Assembly: GCF_004121075.1 (NCBI RefSeq)
Contig: NZ_RHLN01000001.1
Span: 273,002 to 337,001, forward strand
Source of the DNA: Lutibacter sp. HS1-25
Lineage (GTDB): Bacteria > Bacteroidota > Bacteroidia > Flavobacteriales > Flavobacteriaceae
DNA length: 64,000 bases
Direction of reading: 5' to 3'
Shown: positions 18,275 to 26,226 of the stretch, piece after piece
Layout of the letters: each line of letters begins with the position of its first letter
Numbering within the stretch: position 1 is the stretch's first letter
The notes under the pieces: model-generated
Database searches by the model: none
Told to the model about the DNA's origin: nothing
The model's input: the letters and a program-made list of their open reading frames with translations, nothing else
Position numbers and translations under genes: made by a program

Positions 18275-19171
18275 ATGATTCAGCCTAACTATTTACAGCC
18301 AAAAGATACCGTTGCTATTGTATCTACGGCTCGAAAAATCACCTTAAAAGAAATTCAACCAGCCATTAGTTTATTAGAAAGTTGGGGTTTAAAAGTAATT
18401 ATTGGCGATACAATTGGATTAGAAGACAATCAGTTTGCAGGAACCGACGCGCAACGTGCTGCCGATTTTCAGCAAATGCTAGACAATCCTACAATAAAAG
18501 CCATTTGGTGTGCACGCGGCGGTTACGGAACTGTGCGAATTGTAGAATCGCTAGATTTTACGCAATTTAAAAAGCAACCTAAATGGGTTATTGGCTATTC
18601 TGATATTACCGTTTTGCACAATCAAATTCACAGTTTTGGTATTGAAACACTGCATGCATTAATGCCTATAGACATTTCAAAAAGTACAGAAAAGGCCATA
18701 AAATCTTTAAAAAAATGCTTGTTTAGCAACGCTATTTCTTATGAAATTCCTACTTCTGAAATAAATAGAAAAGGAAATACCCGTGGCGAGTTTATAGGTG
18801 GAAATTTATCTATTTTATATAGTTTGCTAGGTAGTGATTCATCTTTAAAAACCGTTGGCAAAATATTGTTTATTGAAGATTTGGACGAATATTTATACCA
18901 CATAGATCGAATGATGATGAATTTGAAACGCAATGGTTATTTTGATAATTTAAAAGGTTTGGTTGTTGGTAGTATGACAGATATGCACGACAATACGGTT
19001 CCGTTTGGTAAAAATGCCTATCAAATTATTTCAGATATTGTTGCTGAATACAATTTTCCGGTAGCTTTTAATTTTCCTGCGGGACATATAAAAGACAATC
19101 GTGGATTGATTTTAGGTAGACACGTGAATTTTGATGTGAATGGTAAAGTTGTAAAACTTTCATTTTTATAA
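18275..19171 (+). CDS. LD-carboxypeptidase (peptidase family S66)
   Basis: Muramoyltetrapeptide carboxypeptidase family protein, 298 residues, which trims the terminal D-Ala from murein tetrapeptides during cell-wall recycling. The Ser-Glu-His triad is recognisable: S109 in GYSDIT, E201 in FIEDLDEY and H271 in PAGHIKDNRG. CARGGYG (79-85) is a strong family mark. No signal peptide is seen, which fits a cytoplasmic recycling enzyme. The next gene starts 3 bases after its stop, so the two form a unit. Confidence 0.93.
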   Translation: MIQPNYLQPKDTVAIVSTARKITLKEIQPAISLLESWGLKVIIGDTIGLEDNQFAGTDAQRAADFQQMLDNPTIKAIWCARGGYGTVRIVESLDFTQFKKQPKWVIGYSDITVLHNQIHSFGIETLHALMPIDISKSTEKAIKSLKKCLFSNAISYEIPTSEINRKGNTRGEFIGGNLSILYSLLGSDSSLKTVGKILFIEDLDEYLYHIDRMMMNLKRNGYFDNLKGLVVGSMTDMHDNTVPFGKNAYQIISDIVAEYNFPVAFNFPAGHIKDNRGLILGRHVNFDVNGKVVKLSFL

Positions 19172-19174
19172 AAA

Positions 19175-19810
19175 ATGAATTTTGAATTGCTTGAAATTGA
19201 ACTTAAAAAACGGTTGAATTACAACTATTTTTGGGGAAGAAAACAAATAGATTTATTTGACAAGCAAACTAATTTTATTTACAAAATACCTGATTTTGAA
19301 ACACTTTTAAATACCATTGAAAGTGCATTTAAAAACAATCAAAATTTTGACGATTTACAAAACTATGCTTTAAATAGGTGGTATAATTTTTGGTCTGCAA
19401 AAGCGGTTGAAAGTATTTTTTGTGAAGCTAAAATTGTAAAACAAAATCCAAATTTAAAAGACAAATACATTGATTTTTATATTGAAAACATTCCGTTAGA
19501 CCATAAAACGACGGTATTTCCAAAAGGATTTAAAAAATCAATTCCCTATGCTATTAATCATAAAATGGAATTAATTGAATGGTTGTACAACAATCAAAGT
19601 GCAGAACAAAGAAAGCACTTTAAAAACAGAATTTTTGTTGTGCTTATTGATTTTGAGCATCAAACGGAACATTGGAAATTAAAAGCCGAAATACTTTGGT
19701 TAAAAAAAATAATCTCAACTTATTTAAGTAATTTTGACCGCTCAAAACTACAAACATTTACTTTTGAAAATAAAACAGTATTTGCTGATGTTATTTGGGC
19801 AATTAAATGA
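19175..19810 (+). CDS. Unknown protein, candidate PD-(D/E)xK nuclease-like fold
   Basis: Unrecognised soluble protein of 211 residues. A helix with E79 (SAKAVESIF) leads to strand YIDFYI (D100), then PLDHK (D109-x-K111) and VFPKGF. That order of E, D, DxK matches the active-site layout of PD-(D/E)xK nucleases. The later RIFVVLIDF strand and the helix after it would also fit. It starts 3 bases after the LD-carboxypeptidase stop, so it may simply be conserved with that gene. The adenine methyltransferase lies 210 bases downstream across a repeat array. Function as a restriction or repair nuclease is inference only. Confidence 0.7.
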   Translation: MNFELLEIELKKRLNYNYFWGRKQIDLFDKQTNFIYKIPDFETLLNTIESAFKNNQNFDDLQNYALNRWYNFWSAKAVESIFCEAKIVKQNPNLKDKYIDFYIENIPLDHKTTVFPKGFKKSIPYAINHKMELIEWLYNNQSAEQRKHFKNRIFVVLIDFEHQTEHWKLKAEILWLKKIISTYLSNFDRSKLQTFTFENKTVFADVIWAIK

Positions 19811-19816
19811 GATAAT

Positions 19817-19989
19817 AAAGTTTAAAGTCTAAAGTCAAAGTCTAAAGTTTAAAGTTTAAAGTTTAAAGTCAAAAGTCAGAGTCAAAGTTAAAGTTCTGGT
19901 GGCTGAGCGTAGTCGAAGCCAGAACTCAGTCAAAAGTCAAAAGTCAAAAGTCAAAGTCTAGGTCAAAGTTAAAGTCTAAAGTCAAAGCC
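19817..19989. repeat. Degenerate AAAGTYWA short tandem repeat array
   Basis: About 170 bases built from near-identical 7-8-base units (AAAGTTT, AAAGTCT, AAAGTCA and variants), interrupted in the middle by a palindromic element. It fills most of the gap between the nuclease-like gene and the adenine methyltransferase gene. There are no spacers, so it is not a CRISPR array. The last bases before the methyltransferase TTG are outside it. Confidence 0.9.
19892..19926. repeat. Palindromic dispersed element inside the repeat array
   Basis: A 35-base hairpin-forming element with arms AGTTCTGG (19892-19899) and CCAGAACT (19919-19926) around a core containing GGCTGAGCGTAGTCGAAGCC. From memory the core matches a palindrome-associated repeat seen between genes in many Bacteroidota genomes. 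A genome-wide count is needed to prove this. Confidence 0.7.
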
Positions 19990-20019
19990 AAATTGTAAGT
20001 AAATAAAATTAAACTAACA

Positions 20020-21024
20020 TTGAATTATATAGGTTCCAAACATAAATTATCATCATTTCTTAAAAAGGCAATTCAGGAAACTGTTAAAGCAGATTTGTCT
20101 GAGTTGGTTTTTTGCGATTTGTTTGCGGGTACTGGCATTGTTGGGCGTAATTTTAAATTGTTGGTAAAGCAAGTAATAGCAAATGATGTTGAGTTTTACA
20201 GTTATGTTTTAAATTGTAATTATATTGGCAATTCGGTCGCTTTAGATTCTGAAAAATATTTCGATTTTTTAAATAATTTAGAAGGCGTTAAAGGTTTTAT
20301 TTTTGAAAATTATTGTGAAAATGGGAGTGCAGATAGGTTGTATTTTTCGGCTGAAAATGGTCAAAAAATTGATGCTATTAGAATGCAAATTGAAGCCTGG
20401 AAAATTTCAAAAGATATTACTAAAAATGAATACTTTTTTTTATTAGCCAGTTTAATTGAAAGTGCCGATAAAGTGGCAAATACAGCTTCAGTTTACGGTG
20501 CATATTTAAAAAAACTAAAGAAATCTGCTCAAAAAAAAATGATACTTGAGCCAGCAATATTTGAAATTTCAAAAAATATAAATCAAGTTTTTAATGAAGA
20601 TGGCAATGAGCTAATTCATAAAATAAAAGGAGATATTTTATACTTAGATCCGCCATACAATGCCAGGCAATATGGTTCAAATTATCATTTGCTTACAACA
20701 ATTGCCAAGTACGATGCGTTTATACCAAAAGGTAAAACAGGTTTGCGAGACTATTATCGTTCGGCTTATTGCAAAAAAAATCAAGTCAAAAAATCTTTCG
20801 ATGAATTGATAAAAAACGCTAACTTTAAATACATTTTTTTAAGTTATAATAATGAAGGTTTAATGACTGAAAATGAGGTGAAAACAATTATGAAAGCCTA
20901 CGGAAATTACAGTCTGAAAACAACAAAATATCAGCGATTTAAGGCTGATAAGACCGAAAACAGAAATCACAAAGCAACTGAAACAGTTGAATATTTACAT
21001 ATATTAGAAAAGCATGGAGAATAA
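20020..21024 (+). CDS. D12-class DNA adenine-N6 methyltransferase
   Basis: SAM-dependent DNA methyltransferase of 334 residues. The N-terminus MNYIGSKHKL is the family opening, with the SAM motif DLFAGTGIVG at 33-42 and the catalytic motif LDPPYNARQYGSNYH around 208-222. The order (SAM motif first, DPPY later) and NARQY resemble the alpha-type methyltransferases found beside FokI-like enzymes. The start codon is TTG; no in-frame ATG exists between the upstream stop (19996-19998) and the motif. It could be an orphan regulator or part of a restriction system. The target sequence is unknown. Its last 11 bases overlap the next gene. Confidence 0.9.
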   Translation: MNYIGSKHKLSSFLKKAIQETVKADLSELVFCDLFAGTGIVGRNFKLLVKQVIANDVEFYSYVLNCNYIGNSVALDSEKYFDFLNNLEGVKGFIFENYCENGSADRLYFSAENGQKIDAIRMQIEAWKISKDITKNEYFFLLASLIESADKVANTASVYGAYLKKLKKSAQKKMILEPAIFEISKNINQVFNEDGNELIHKIKGDILYLDPPYNARQYGSNYHLLTTIAKYDAFIPKGKTGLRDYYRSAYCKKNQVKKSFDELIKNANFKYIFLSYNNEGLMTENEVKTIMKAYGNYSLKTTKYQRFKADKTENRNHKATETVEYLHILEKHGE

Positions 21025-21757
21025 TTCAGAAAACACTAATTATATTTTTTGTATGAAATGGGGTACTTTATATGGTGCCGAGTATGTAAACAGATTATAT
21101 TCTATGGTAAATCGCAATTTAACTTACCCTTTTAAAATGGTTTGTTTTACTGATGATACTACGGGAATTATTGATGATGTGCAATGCTTTCCTATTCCAG
21201 AAATTAATTTAGATTCCAATCTTCCTGAACGTATGTGGAAAAAATTAACCACATTAAAAGAAGATTTATATGGTTTACAAGGGCGTGCTTTGTTTTTAGA
21301 TTTAGACATTGTAATTGTAGACAATATTGATTGTTTTTTTGAAGTTGAAGGTGAATTTAGAATTATAAAAGACCACGGCTGGAGAAGTTGGAGAATTACA
21401 GGAAACTCATCGGTTTATAGATTTGATATTGGTAAGCACGGTTATGTTTTTGACGATTTTATTGCGGGTTCTGACGCGGTTTTAAAAAAACACAGAAACG
21501 AACAGGAGTATTTAACCCACGCTATTAACGATAAAGGAAAATTACAATATTGGCCAAAAGAGTGGTGTCCAAGTTATAAATACGATTGCAATTCGCGTTT
21601 TCCTATTTCAGTTTGGAAAAAACCAACCATACCTCCAGGTGCAAAAATTATTATTTTTCACGGTGAAATAAATCCGCATAAAGCGGTAAAAGGCGGACGC
21701 GGTAAATGGTATCGTTACGTGCAACCAGCACCTTGGGTTGAAAAGTATTGGAGATAA
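21014..21757 (+). CDS. Putative glycosyltransferase with DxD motif
   Basis: Protein of 247 residues with a GT-A style layout: strand YIFCMKWGTLYG, VCFTDD, then FLDLDIVIVDN carrying the DxD metal/nucleotide-sugar site, and later NSSVYRF, WCPSYK and IIFHGEINPHKA. No membrane segment or signal peptide is seen. The ATG overlaps the methyltransferase stop by 11 bases, which indicates translational coupling. The acceptor is unknown; a surface polysaccharide is the simple guess, and modification of DNA is possible only as a speculation from the coupling. Confidence 0.78.
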   Translation: MENNSENTNYIFCMKWGTLYGAEYVNRLYSMVNRNLTYPFKMVCFTDDTTGIIDDVQCFPIPEINLDSNLPERMWKKLTTLKEDLYGLQGRALFLDLDIVIVDNIDCFFEVEGEFRIIKDHGWRSWRITGNSSVYRFDIGKHGYVFDDFIAGSDAVLKKHRNEQEYLTHAINDKGKLQYWPKEWCPSYKYDCNSRFPISVWKKPTIPPGAKIIIFHGEINPHKAVKGGRGKWYRYVQPAPWVEKYWR

Positions 21758-21770
21758 TATTTTACGCATA

Positions 21771-21805
21771 AAAAAAGCCTTTTCAACATTTGAAAAGGCT
21801 TTTTT
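21771..21805. terminator. Bidirectional terminator
   Basis: Perfect long hairpin with arms AAAAAAGCCTTTTCA and TGAAAAGGCTTTTTT between the converging glycosyltransferase and beta-barrel genes. Confidence 0.92.
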
Positions 21806-21823
21806 GTTTAGTTAAAAAGTGGC

Positions 21824-22726
21824 TTATTTAGCTTCCTTTTTTGAAAAAGTATACGTAATACCAATGTTTATTCCAAATGAAGAATAAGGTGCTACAGATG
21901 ATAATGATTTTGAAGGGTCTGTATTTGGCTCAGGTAATGAATCTACATAATCTATCTCTGAAGGTGCGTAAATAATTCCATAAACAGGGTGGTTTAAAGG
22001 TGCATCACCTAAATTCCATGTACCTGAAGGTATTGTAGCTGCAGGTTGCCCACCTCCTAATGAACCTTGAGGTACCGCAGGATAATCAATTGTCAATTCA
22101 CTAAATTCAGAAGTATCTCTAGTAACGTTAATTCCTAAATATTCTAATTCAGCAAACAAGTTTAAGTTGTTTGTTAATTTGTATTTGTAACCAAAAGCAG
22201 CAGTAAATCCTAATGGTGGTCTACCGTGAAAATCGTTAATACCATTAGCGACAATTGGACCAAAAGGAGTAGGTGTTGTTTTTGTAAATGTAGCTTCTGT
22301 TTTTCCGCCTAATTTAGAGACTACACCAATTTTTCCGTAAAAGTTTTCGTTAAAATTGTACGCAAGTGCCAAGTTAATTCCAAAAGCCTCAGCATGTGCC
22401 TGTCCTTCAGTATATTCTTTAATGTCACCATTGTCCTTTTTTAAATAAGAAGAAATATTTTGATCAGACCCACCTAAGTAACCTAGTGCTAATTCAAGGC
22501 CAAACATTTTGTTAAAAAAATAACCACCTCTAAGTTGTGCGTTAAAACCTTCACCGTAGCTACCATAGTGGTTAGTAGCTTTGTCTTGAGCGGTGTTTAA
22601 AGAAGTTCCCGTTAAAATTCCTGCAGAACCTATGCTATAGCCTCCACTGGCTGATACATAGAATTGAGCGAAAGTAGCATTGAGTGTAAAAAATGCAATG
22701 ACAAATAATAATAATTTGAATTTCAT
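21824..22726 (-). CDS. Outer-membrane beta-barrel protein with signal peptide
   Basis: Exported protein of 300 residues, signal peptide about 1-20 (ends ATFAQ). The mature part shows alternating beta strands with aromatic ends, glycine-rich turns and a C-terminal strand INIGITYTFSKK, typical of small OmpA/OmpW-like barrels of Bacteroidota. Segments such as GEGFNAQLRGGYFFNKMFGLELALGY repeat the barrel pattern. Long loops near 205-275 are rich in Pro and Gly. No specific ligand can be predicted. Confidence 0.82.
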   Translation of the reverse strand: MKFKLLLFVIAFFTLNATFAQFYVSASGGYSIGSAGILTGTSLNTAQDKATNHYGSYGEGFNAQLRGGYFFNKMFGLELALGYLGGSDQNISSYLKKDNGDIKEYTEGQAHAEAFGINLALAYNFNENFYGKIGVVSKLGGKTEATFTKTTPTPFGPIVANGINDFHGRPPLGFTAAFGYKYKLTNNLNLFAELEYLGINVTRDTSEFSELTIDYPAVPQGSLGGGQPAATIPSGTWNLGDAPLNHPVYGIIYAPSEIDYVDSLPEPNTDPSKSLSSVAPYSSFGINIGITYTFSKKEAK

Positions 22727-22852
22727 AATTATATATAATTAAAGTTTAGTATTGTAAAAATAACTTTATTTATTAAAAAAAGAATTTTTTATGCTAATTT
22801 ATATAGATTATAGATTATGAAATTGTTTTTTTATTAGATAATTACTTAATTA

Positions 22853-23185
22853 TCAAATATTGTCAACTCTTTTTTTTGTGTTTCCAACGTAAACTTCGGT
22901 GTTGTTTATAATTACAGGACGTTTTAAAAAGGTGTATTCATCTAAAATTAGTTGTCGGTAATCTTTTTCGGTTAAAGTTTGATTTTTTAAATCCATTTGC
23001 TGGTATTTTTTTGCTCTTCGGCTAAACAGCACTTCGTAACTTTTGGTCATTTCAAACAATTCATCCAATTGTTTTACCGTAATTGGTGTTGTTTTTATTT
23101 CTTGTAAAACGTATTCAGAAGTGTCCATTTCTTTTAAAATTTTAACACAAGTATCACAGGTTTTTAGGTAGTATATTTTTTTCAT
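22853..23185 (-). CDS. ArsC/Spx-like thioredoxin-fold protein
   Basis: Protein of 110 residues of the arsenate reductase (ArsC/Spx) family. It starts MKKIYYLKTCDTCVK with a C10-x2-C13 pair and has the later LILDEYTFLKRPVII segment, where the arginine preceding the cis-proline is conserved. A CxxC is more typical of Spx/YffB-like members than of true arsenate reductases. No ars operon is near. A redox or regulatory role is more likely than arsenic detoxification. Confidence 0.85.
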   Translation of the reverse strand: MKKIYYLKTCDTCVKILKEMDTSEYVLQEIKTTPITVKQLDELFEMTKSYEVLFSRRAKKYQQMDLKNQTLTEKDYRQLILDEYTFLKRPVIINNTEVYVGNTKKRVDNI

Positions 23186-23228
23186 TTTTATAATTTATAA
23201 TTGAAGTAAAATTAAAACCTTTTTATAT

Positions 23229-23236
23229 TAAATTTG
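23229..23236 (+). promoter_or_regulatory. -7 element of the DinB-like gene
   Basis: TAAATTTG is an exact TAnnTTTG match 27 bases before the ATG at 23264. A TTG at 23201-23203 is 25 bases upstream, slightly beyond the usual spacing. Its position rules against using the TTG at 23234 as the start codon. Confidence 0.5.
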
Positions 23237-23263
23237 GAAACTCAAAATAAAAATTCATTAAAC

Positions 23264-23719
23264 ATGCAAAAAAGATTTGATACCCTATTAAAAACCAGAG
23301 AAATGCTACTTAAGGTAATAGCACCTCTTACCAACGAACAAATAAATAAAATACCAACAGGTTTTAAAAACAATATTGCTTGGAATGTGGCACATTTGGT
23401 TGTAACGCAACAATTATTGTGTTATAAATTATCGGGTTTAGATTGTATGGTTTCTGATGAAATGATTGAAAATTTTAAGAAGGAGACAGCTCCTAATTAT
23501 CATATTTCTGATGATGAGTTTGCTATTATTAAAGCGCAATTGTTGCAATTACCTGTTAAATTAGATGAAGATTACAGTAATGGAATTTTTAAAAATTATA
23601 CTGAATATACTACAAGTGTAAATATAACATTAACATCTATTGAAGATGCTATTGATTTTAATTTATTTCACGAAGGAATTCACTTAGGCGTTGTACTTCA
23701 ACTTAAAAAATTGGTTTAA
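23264..23719 (+). CDS. DinB-family metal-binding protein
   Basis: Four-helix-bundle protein of the DinB/YfiT type, 151 residues from the ATG at 23264. The family uses three His ligands, and the matching places here are AHLV in the second helix and HEGIHLG near the end. A longer frame from TTG at 23234 would add ten polar residues, but it overlaps the -7 element. Members are thought to be metal-dependent transferases or hydrolases acting on thiols; the substrate here is unknown. It is divergent from the ArsC-like gene. Confidence 0.85.
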   Translation: MQKRFDTLLKTREMLLKVIAPLTNEQINKIPTGFKNNIAWNVAHLVVTQQLLCYKLSGLDCMVSDEMIENFKKETAPNYHISDDEFAIIKAQLLQLPVKLDEDYSNGIFKNYTEYTTSVNITLTSIEDAIDFNLFHEGIHLGVVLQLKKLV

Positions 23720-23735
23720 CACATTAAGGGGAGTG

Positions 23736-24527
23736 CTAATTTAGATAGTATACATAGCCAAAATGCACAAAAAGCAACCAGTCGTTGTATTTATTAGCCG
23801 GATCGGGTTTGGCATTTAAACCATCAACCCAGTTAGAGAAAAAGTATTGCCAGCGTGCCTCTAATAATAAATCGGAATATTCACCCAATCTTAATCTCGT
23901 TCCAGCTCCCCAAGTTAAAGAACCTGTAATGCCTGCTGAAACATCAACAGCTCCAGGAACAGCCCATTTAGGATACAATACGCTTGGATCTTCTCTCCAA
24001 TCTCCTAAATCAGATTTTAAAGAGGGGTTGTAAAAATCGGCCATTAAACCTAAGCTAACATAAGGTGAGAAATTTAACTTAGCATAATGTCGTGTTGCAA
24101 AATCTACAATATCTACAATATGAAATTCGAGTTGAGCACCTACATTAAAAACTTGTGTTTTACCATGCATAGCTCTTAATTGTTCACCTGCATAGGATGG
24201 TGTCTCGGCATAAATACCATAGTGTTCTAAATTTGATTGCATATATGACAACTCAGATCGCAATCTAAAATGTTCTTGAAAATAATTGGTTCTTTGGTTC
24301 CATTTATATCGGTAGTCTGTAAAATTTAAATAATAAACAAGACCAAATCCAGGACCTACATTTCCACCTACGTTTGACTGAAAATCATATCTTTCACCAT
24401 AATCTGTTGTAAATGATGCGGAGCCAAAAATAAAGCCTATTTCATGACTGCTTTTGTCTTGAGCGTGTGTAGTTGCTATTAAAAAGCAAAAGATTAGGGG
24501 GTTAATTATTTTAAATAAACGATTCAA
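23736..24527 (-). CDS. Outer-membrane beta-barrel-like protein of flavobacterial type
   Basis: Exported protein of 263 residues with a signal peptide (about 1-22, ending THAQ). The mature chain has repeated amphipathic strands with aromatic girdles (FGLVYYLNF, LRSELSYMQS, VSLGLMADFY) and a C-terminal strand FVHFGYVYYLN, consistent with a beta-barrel. I recall similar single-copy proteins in flavobacteria, but no function is known to me. It converges on the DinB gene with a gap of 16 bases and no visible terminator. Confidence 0.78.
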   Translation of the reverse strand: MNRLFKIINPLIFCFLIATTHAQDKSSHEIGFIFGSASFTTDYGERYDFQSNVGGNVGPGFGLVYYLNFTDYRYKWNQRTNYFQEHFRLRSELSYMQSNLEHYGIYAETPSYAGEQLRAMHGKTQVFNVGAQLEFHIVDIVDFATRHYAKLNFSPYVSLGLMADFYNPSLKSDLGDWREDPSVLYPKWAVPGAVDVSAGITGSLTWGAGTRLRLGEYSDLLLEARWQYFFSNWVDGLNAKPDPANKYNDWLLFVHFGYVYYLN

Positions 24528-24596
24528 TAGGTCGATTTTGTGTTTGCAAAAGTAATAAATTCTATCATAATATTTACAAGCTCAGTTTAATTCGAT

Positions 24597-26195
24597 TTAT
24601 TTAAATGTAAAATTTTCATTTAAATCCCAATTTGCCCTTAATTCAAACACTGTATCTAGATAAAGAATTTTTTCGGGATAGCGTTTTAATAAATAATTTC
24701 CTGTATCCCAAATGCCATTGTTGTTGTCATCAAATATAGCTCTAACTCTGTATTTTTTTGGTTGTAAATATTTAAATGAAACGGTTTGGTCTTGGCTAAT
24801 GCGTTCAAAAACCACGACTTCTTCTTTGTCTGTAATTAGTTGAATTATTACAGGTGAATTTACATTTGAAACCTGAAAATTAATAGCACCAAAATCTTCA
24901 ATTTTTTTTGTTTTTACTGAGTAAACTAAGGTGTCGTTTGTGTTTCCAAATACATCATAAATAGTTTCAGGGAGTAAATTAATTTTATATTGATTGTCGA
25001 ATTCATTTTTAAATAAAAGCGAAAGATTTTTTTTGTACGAGTCGATTTCAGTAGTAAAAGGAACCGCAATAGAATCTTTATTGAAAACCGTAATTTTTGA
25101 AATATCAATTTTTTGAATTGGGATATTTGCATTGATTGCAAAAGTATCTAGCGGATTTAAAGTGCTATAATTACTTTTTAAAATTAAAGTATCTTGTTTG
25201 GTCGATTTTGTTCTTACAGTAACCGTATCAATAAAATTTAAATTGCGAACTTCAAATTGCAAAGAGTCTATTTCAAAAGGTTTGTGCCAAAAACTAAGCG
25301 TATCCTTGTCTTTTTCAAAAACTGTTTGGGTTGTTATAGAGTCGTTTGAAATTTCATCTAATAATTTAATTTTAAAATCTTTACCATCTCCTTCATAACC
25401 AAAATAGATGTGTCCTTTTGAAGTTTGAATGGCTTTGATAAATTTAAACGGAATTTCTTCTTTAAAAATTGGAATATTTAAAACCGTATCGGTTGGTAAA
25501 GTAATGGGGTCTTTTAAAAAACCTATTTTATCTTGTTTAGGATTGTAAATGTAATTTTTGTTATTTTGTTTTAAAGCCAATGCCAAATATTTACCTTCTT
25601 TAAGGTTTGTCAATTCAAAATTGGTGCTATCTAGTGTACTAGTTACGTACATTGGTTTTTCTTTGTATATAATTGAATCTTTAAAAGTTGAATCAATTTC
25701 ATATAACATTACTATAACATCTTCATCCGTTTTTTGGCTAAGGGCATCATAAACACTTCCTTTAAGTTTTAGCGAATCTATATAAGAACCTGTGGAAAAA
25801 ACGTATTTAAAACTTTTTAATTGATTTCCTTCGTTATTATCAACTACACTATTTCCAAAATTAATGGTATAAGTGGTGTTTTCTTTTAAAGTATCTGTTA
25901 TTTTAATGGTTAATATTTTACTTGCTGTACCAACAGGTATAATATCTAGCGTGCTTTTAAGTGGTGGTGATACTATTAATTGTTTGTTAACATCTTTTAA
26001 CTTTATAAATTCATCAAAATAGATTTTAATTTTTTTAGCACTAAATTGTGTACTTTCCTGACTTGGACTAGCGCTAATTAAAATAGGAGCTGTAAGGTCT
26101 TTTTCACCTCCAGTTGGTCGACCTCTTTTTGCGCAATTTACAAATGTAAAAATAACGGCTAGTAAGATTAAAATTTTATTAAAACTAAAATTCAT
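24597..26195 (-). CDS. Ig-like domain lipoprotein
   Basis: Predicted lipoprotein of 532 residues: signal peptide then lipobox-like FVNC (C21), followed by AKRGRPTGGEKD. An N-terminal SbsA/Ig-like domain (about 33-135) has the sequence KIKIYFDEFIKL and a NTTYTINFGNSVVDNNEG segment common to a protein family found widely in Bacteroidota. Further beta domains follow, and the end carries a DDNNNGIWDTGNYL segment resembling a Ca-binding loop. The function is unknown. It lies 31 bases downstream of comF on the same strand. Confidence 0.82.
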   Translation of the reverse strand: MNFSFNKILILLAVIFTFVNCAKRGRPTGGEKDLTAPILISASPSQESTQFSAKKIKIYFDEFIKLKDVNKQLIVSPPLKSTLDIIPVGTASKILTIKITDTLKENTTYTINFGNSVVDNNEGNQLKSFKYVFSTGSYIDSLKLKGSVYDALSQKTDEDVIVMLYEIDSTFKDSIIYKEKPMYVTSTLDSTNFELTNLKEGKYLALALKQNNKNYIYNPKQDKIGFLKDPITLPTDTVLNIPIFKEEIPFKFIKAIQTSKGHIYFGYEGDGKDFKIKLLDEISNDSITTQTVFEKDKDTLSFWHKPFEIDSLQFEVRNLNFIDTVTVRTKSTKQDTLILKSNYSTLNPLDTFAINANIPIQKIDISKITVFNKDSIAVPFTTEIDSYKKNLSLLFKNEFDNQYKINLLPETIYDVFGNTNDTLVYSVKTKKIEDFGAINFQVSNVNSPVIIQLITDKEEVVVFERISQDQTVSFKYLQPKKYRVRAIFDDNNNGIWDTGNYLLKRYPEKILYLDTVFELRANWDLNENFTFK

Positions 26196-26226
26196 AAAAA
26201 AAATTTAGTGCAAAATAACAATTTAT

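Noticed and set aside
19817..19989. Repeat array as a CRISPR array
   Set aside because: Units are 7-8 bases, degenerate and without unique spacers, and no cas gene is near.
22853..23185. A true arsenate reductase linked to an ars operon
   Set aside because: There is a CxxC pair of Spx/YffB type and no ars regulator or pump gene nearby.
23234..23263. TTG start for the DinB-like gene
   Set aside because: This codon is inside the -7 element, and the ATG at 23264 gives the normal family length.
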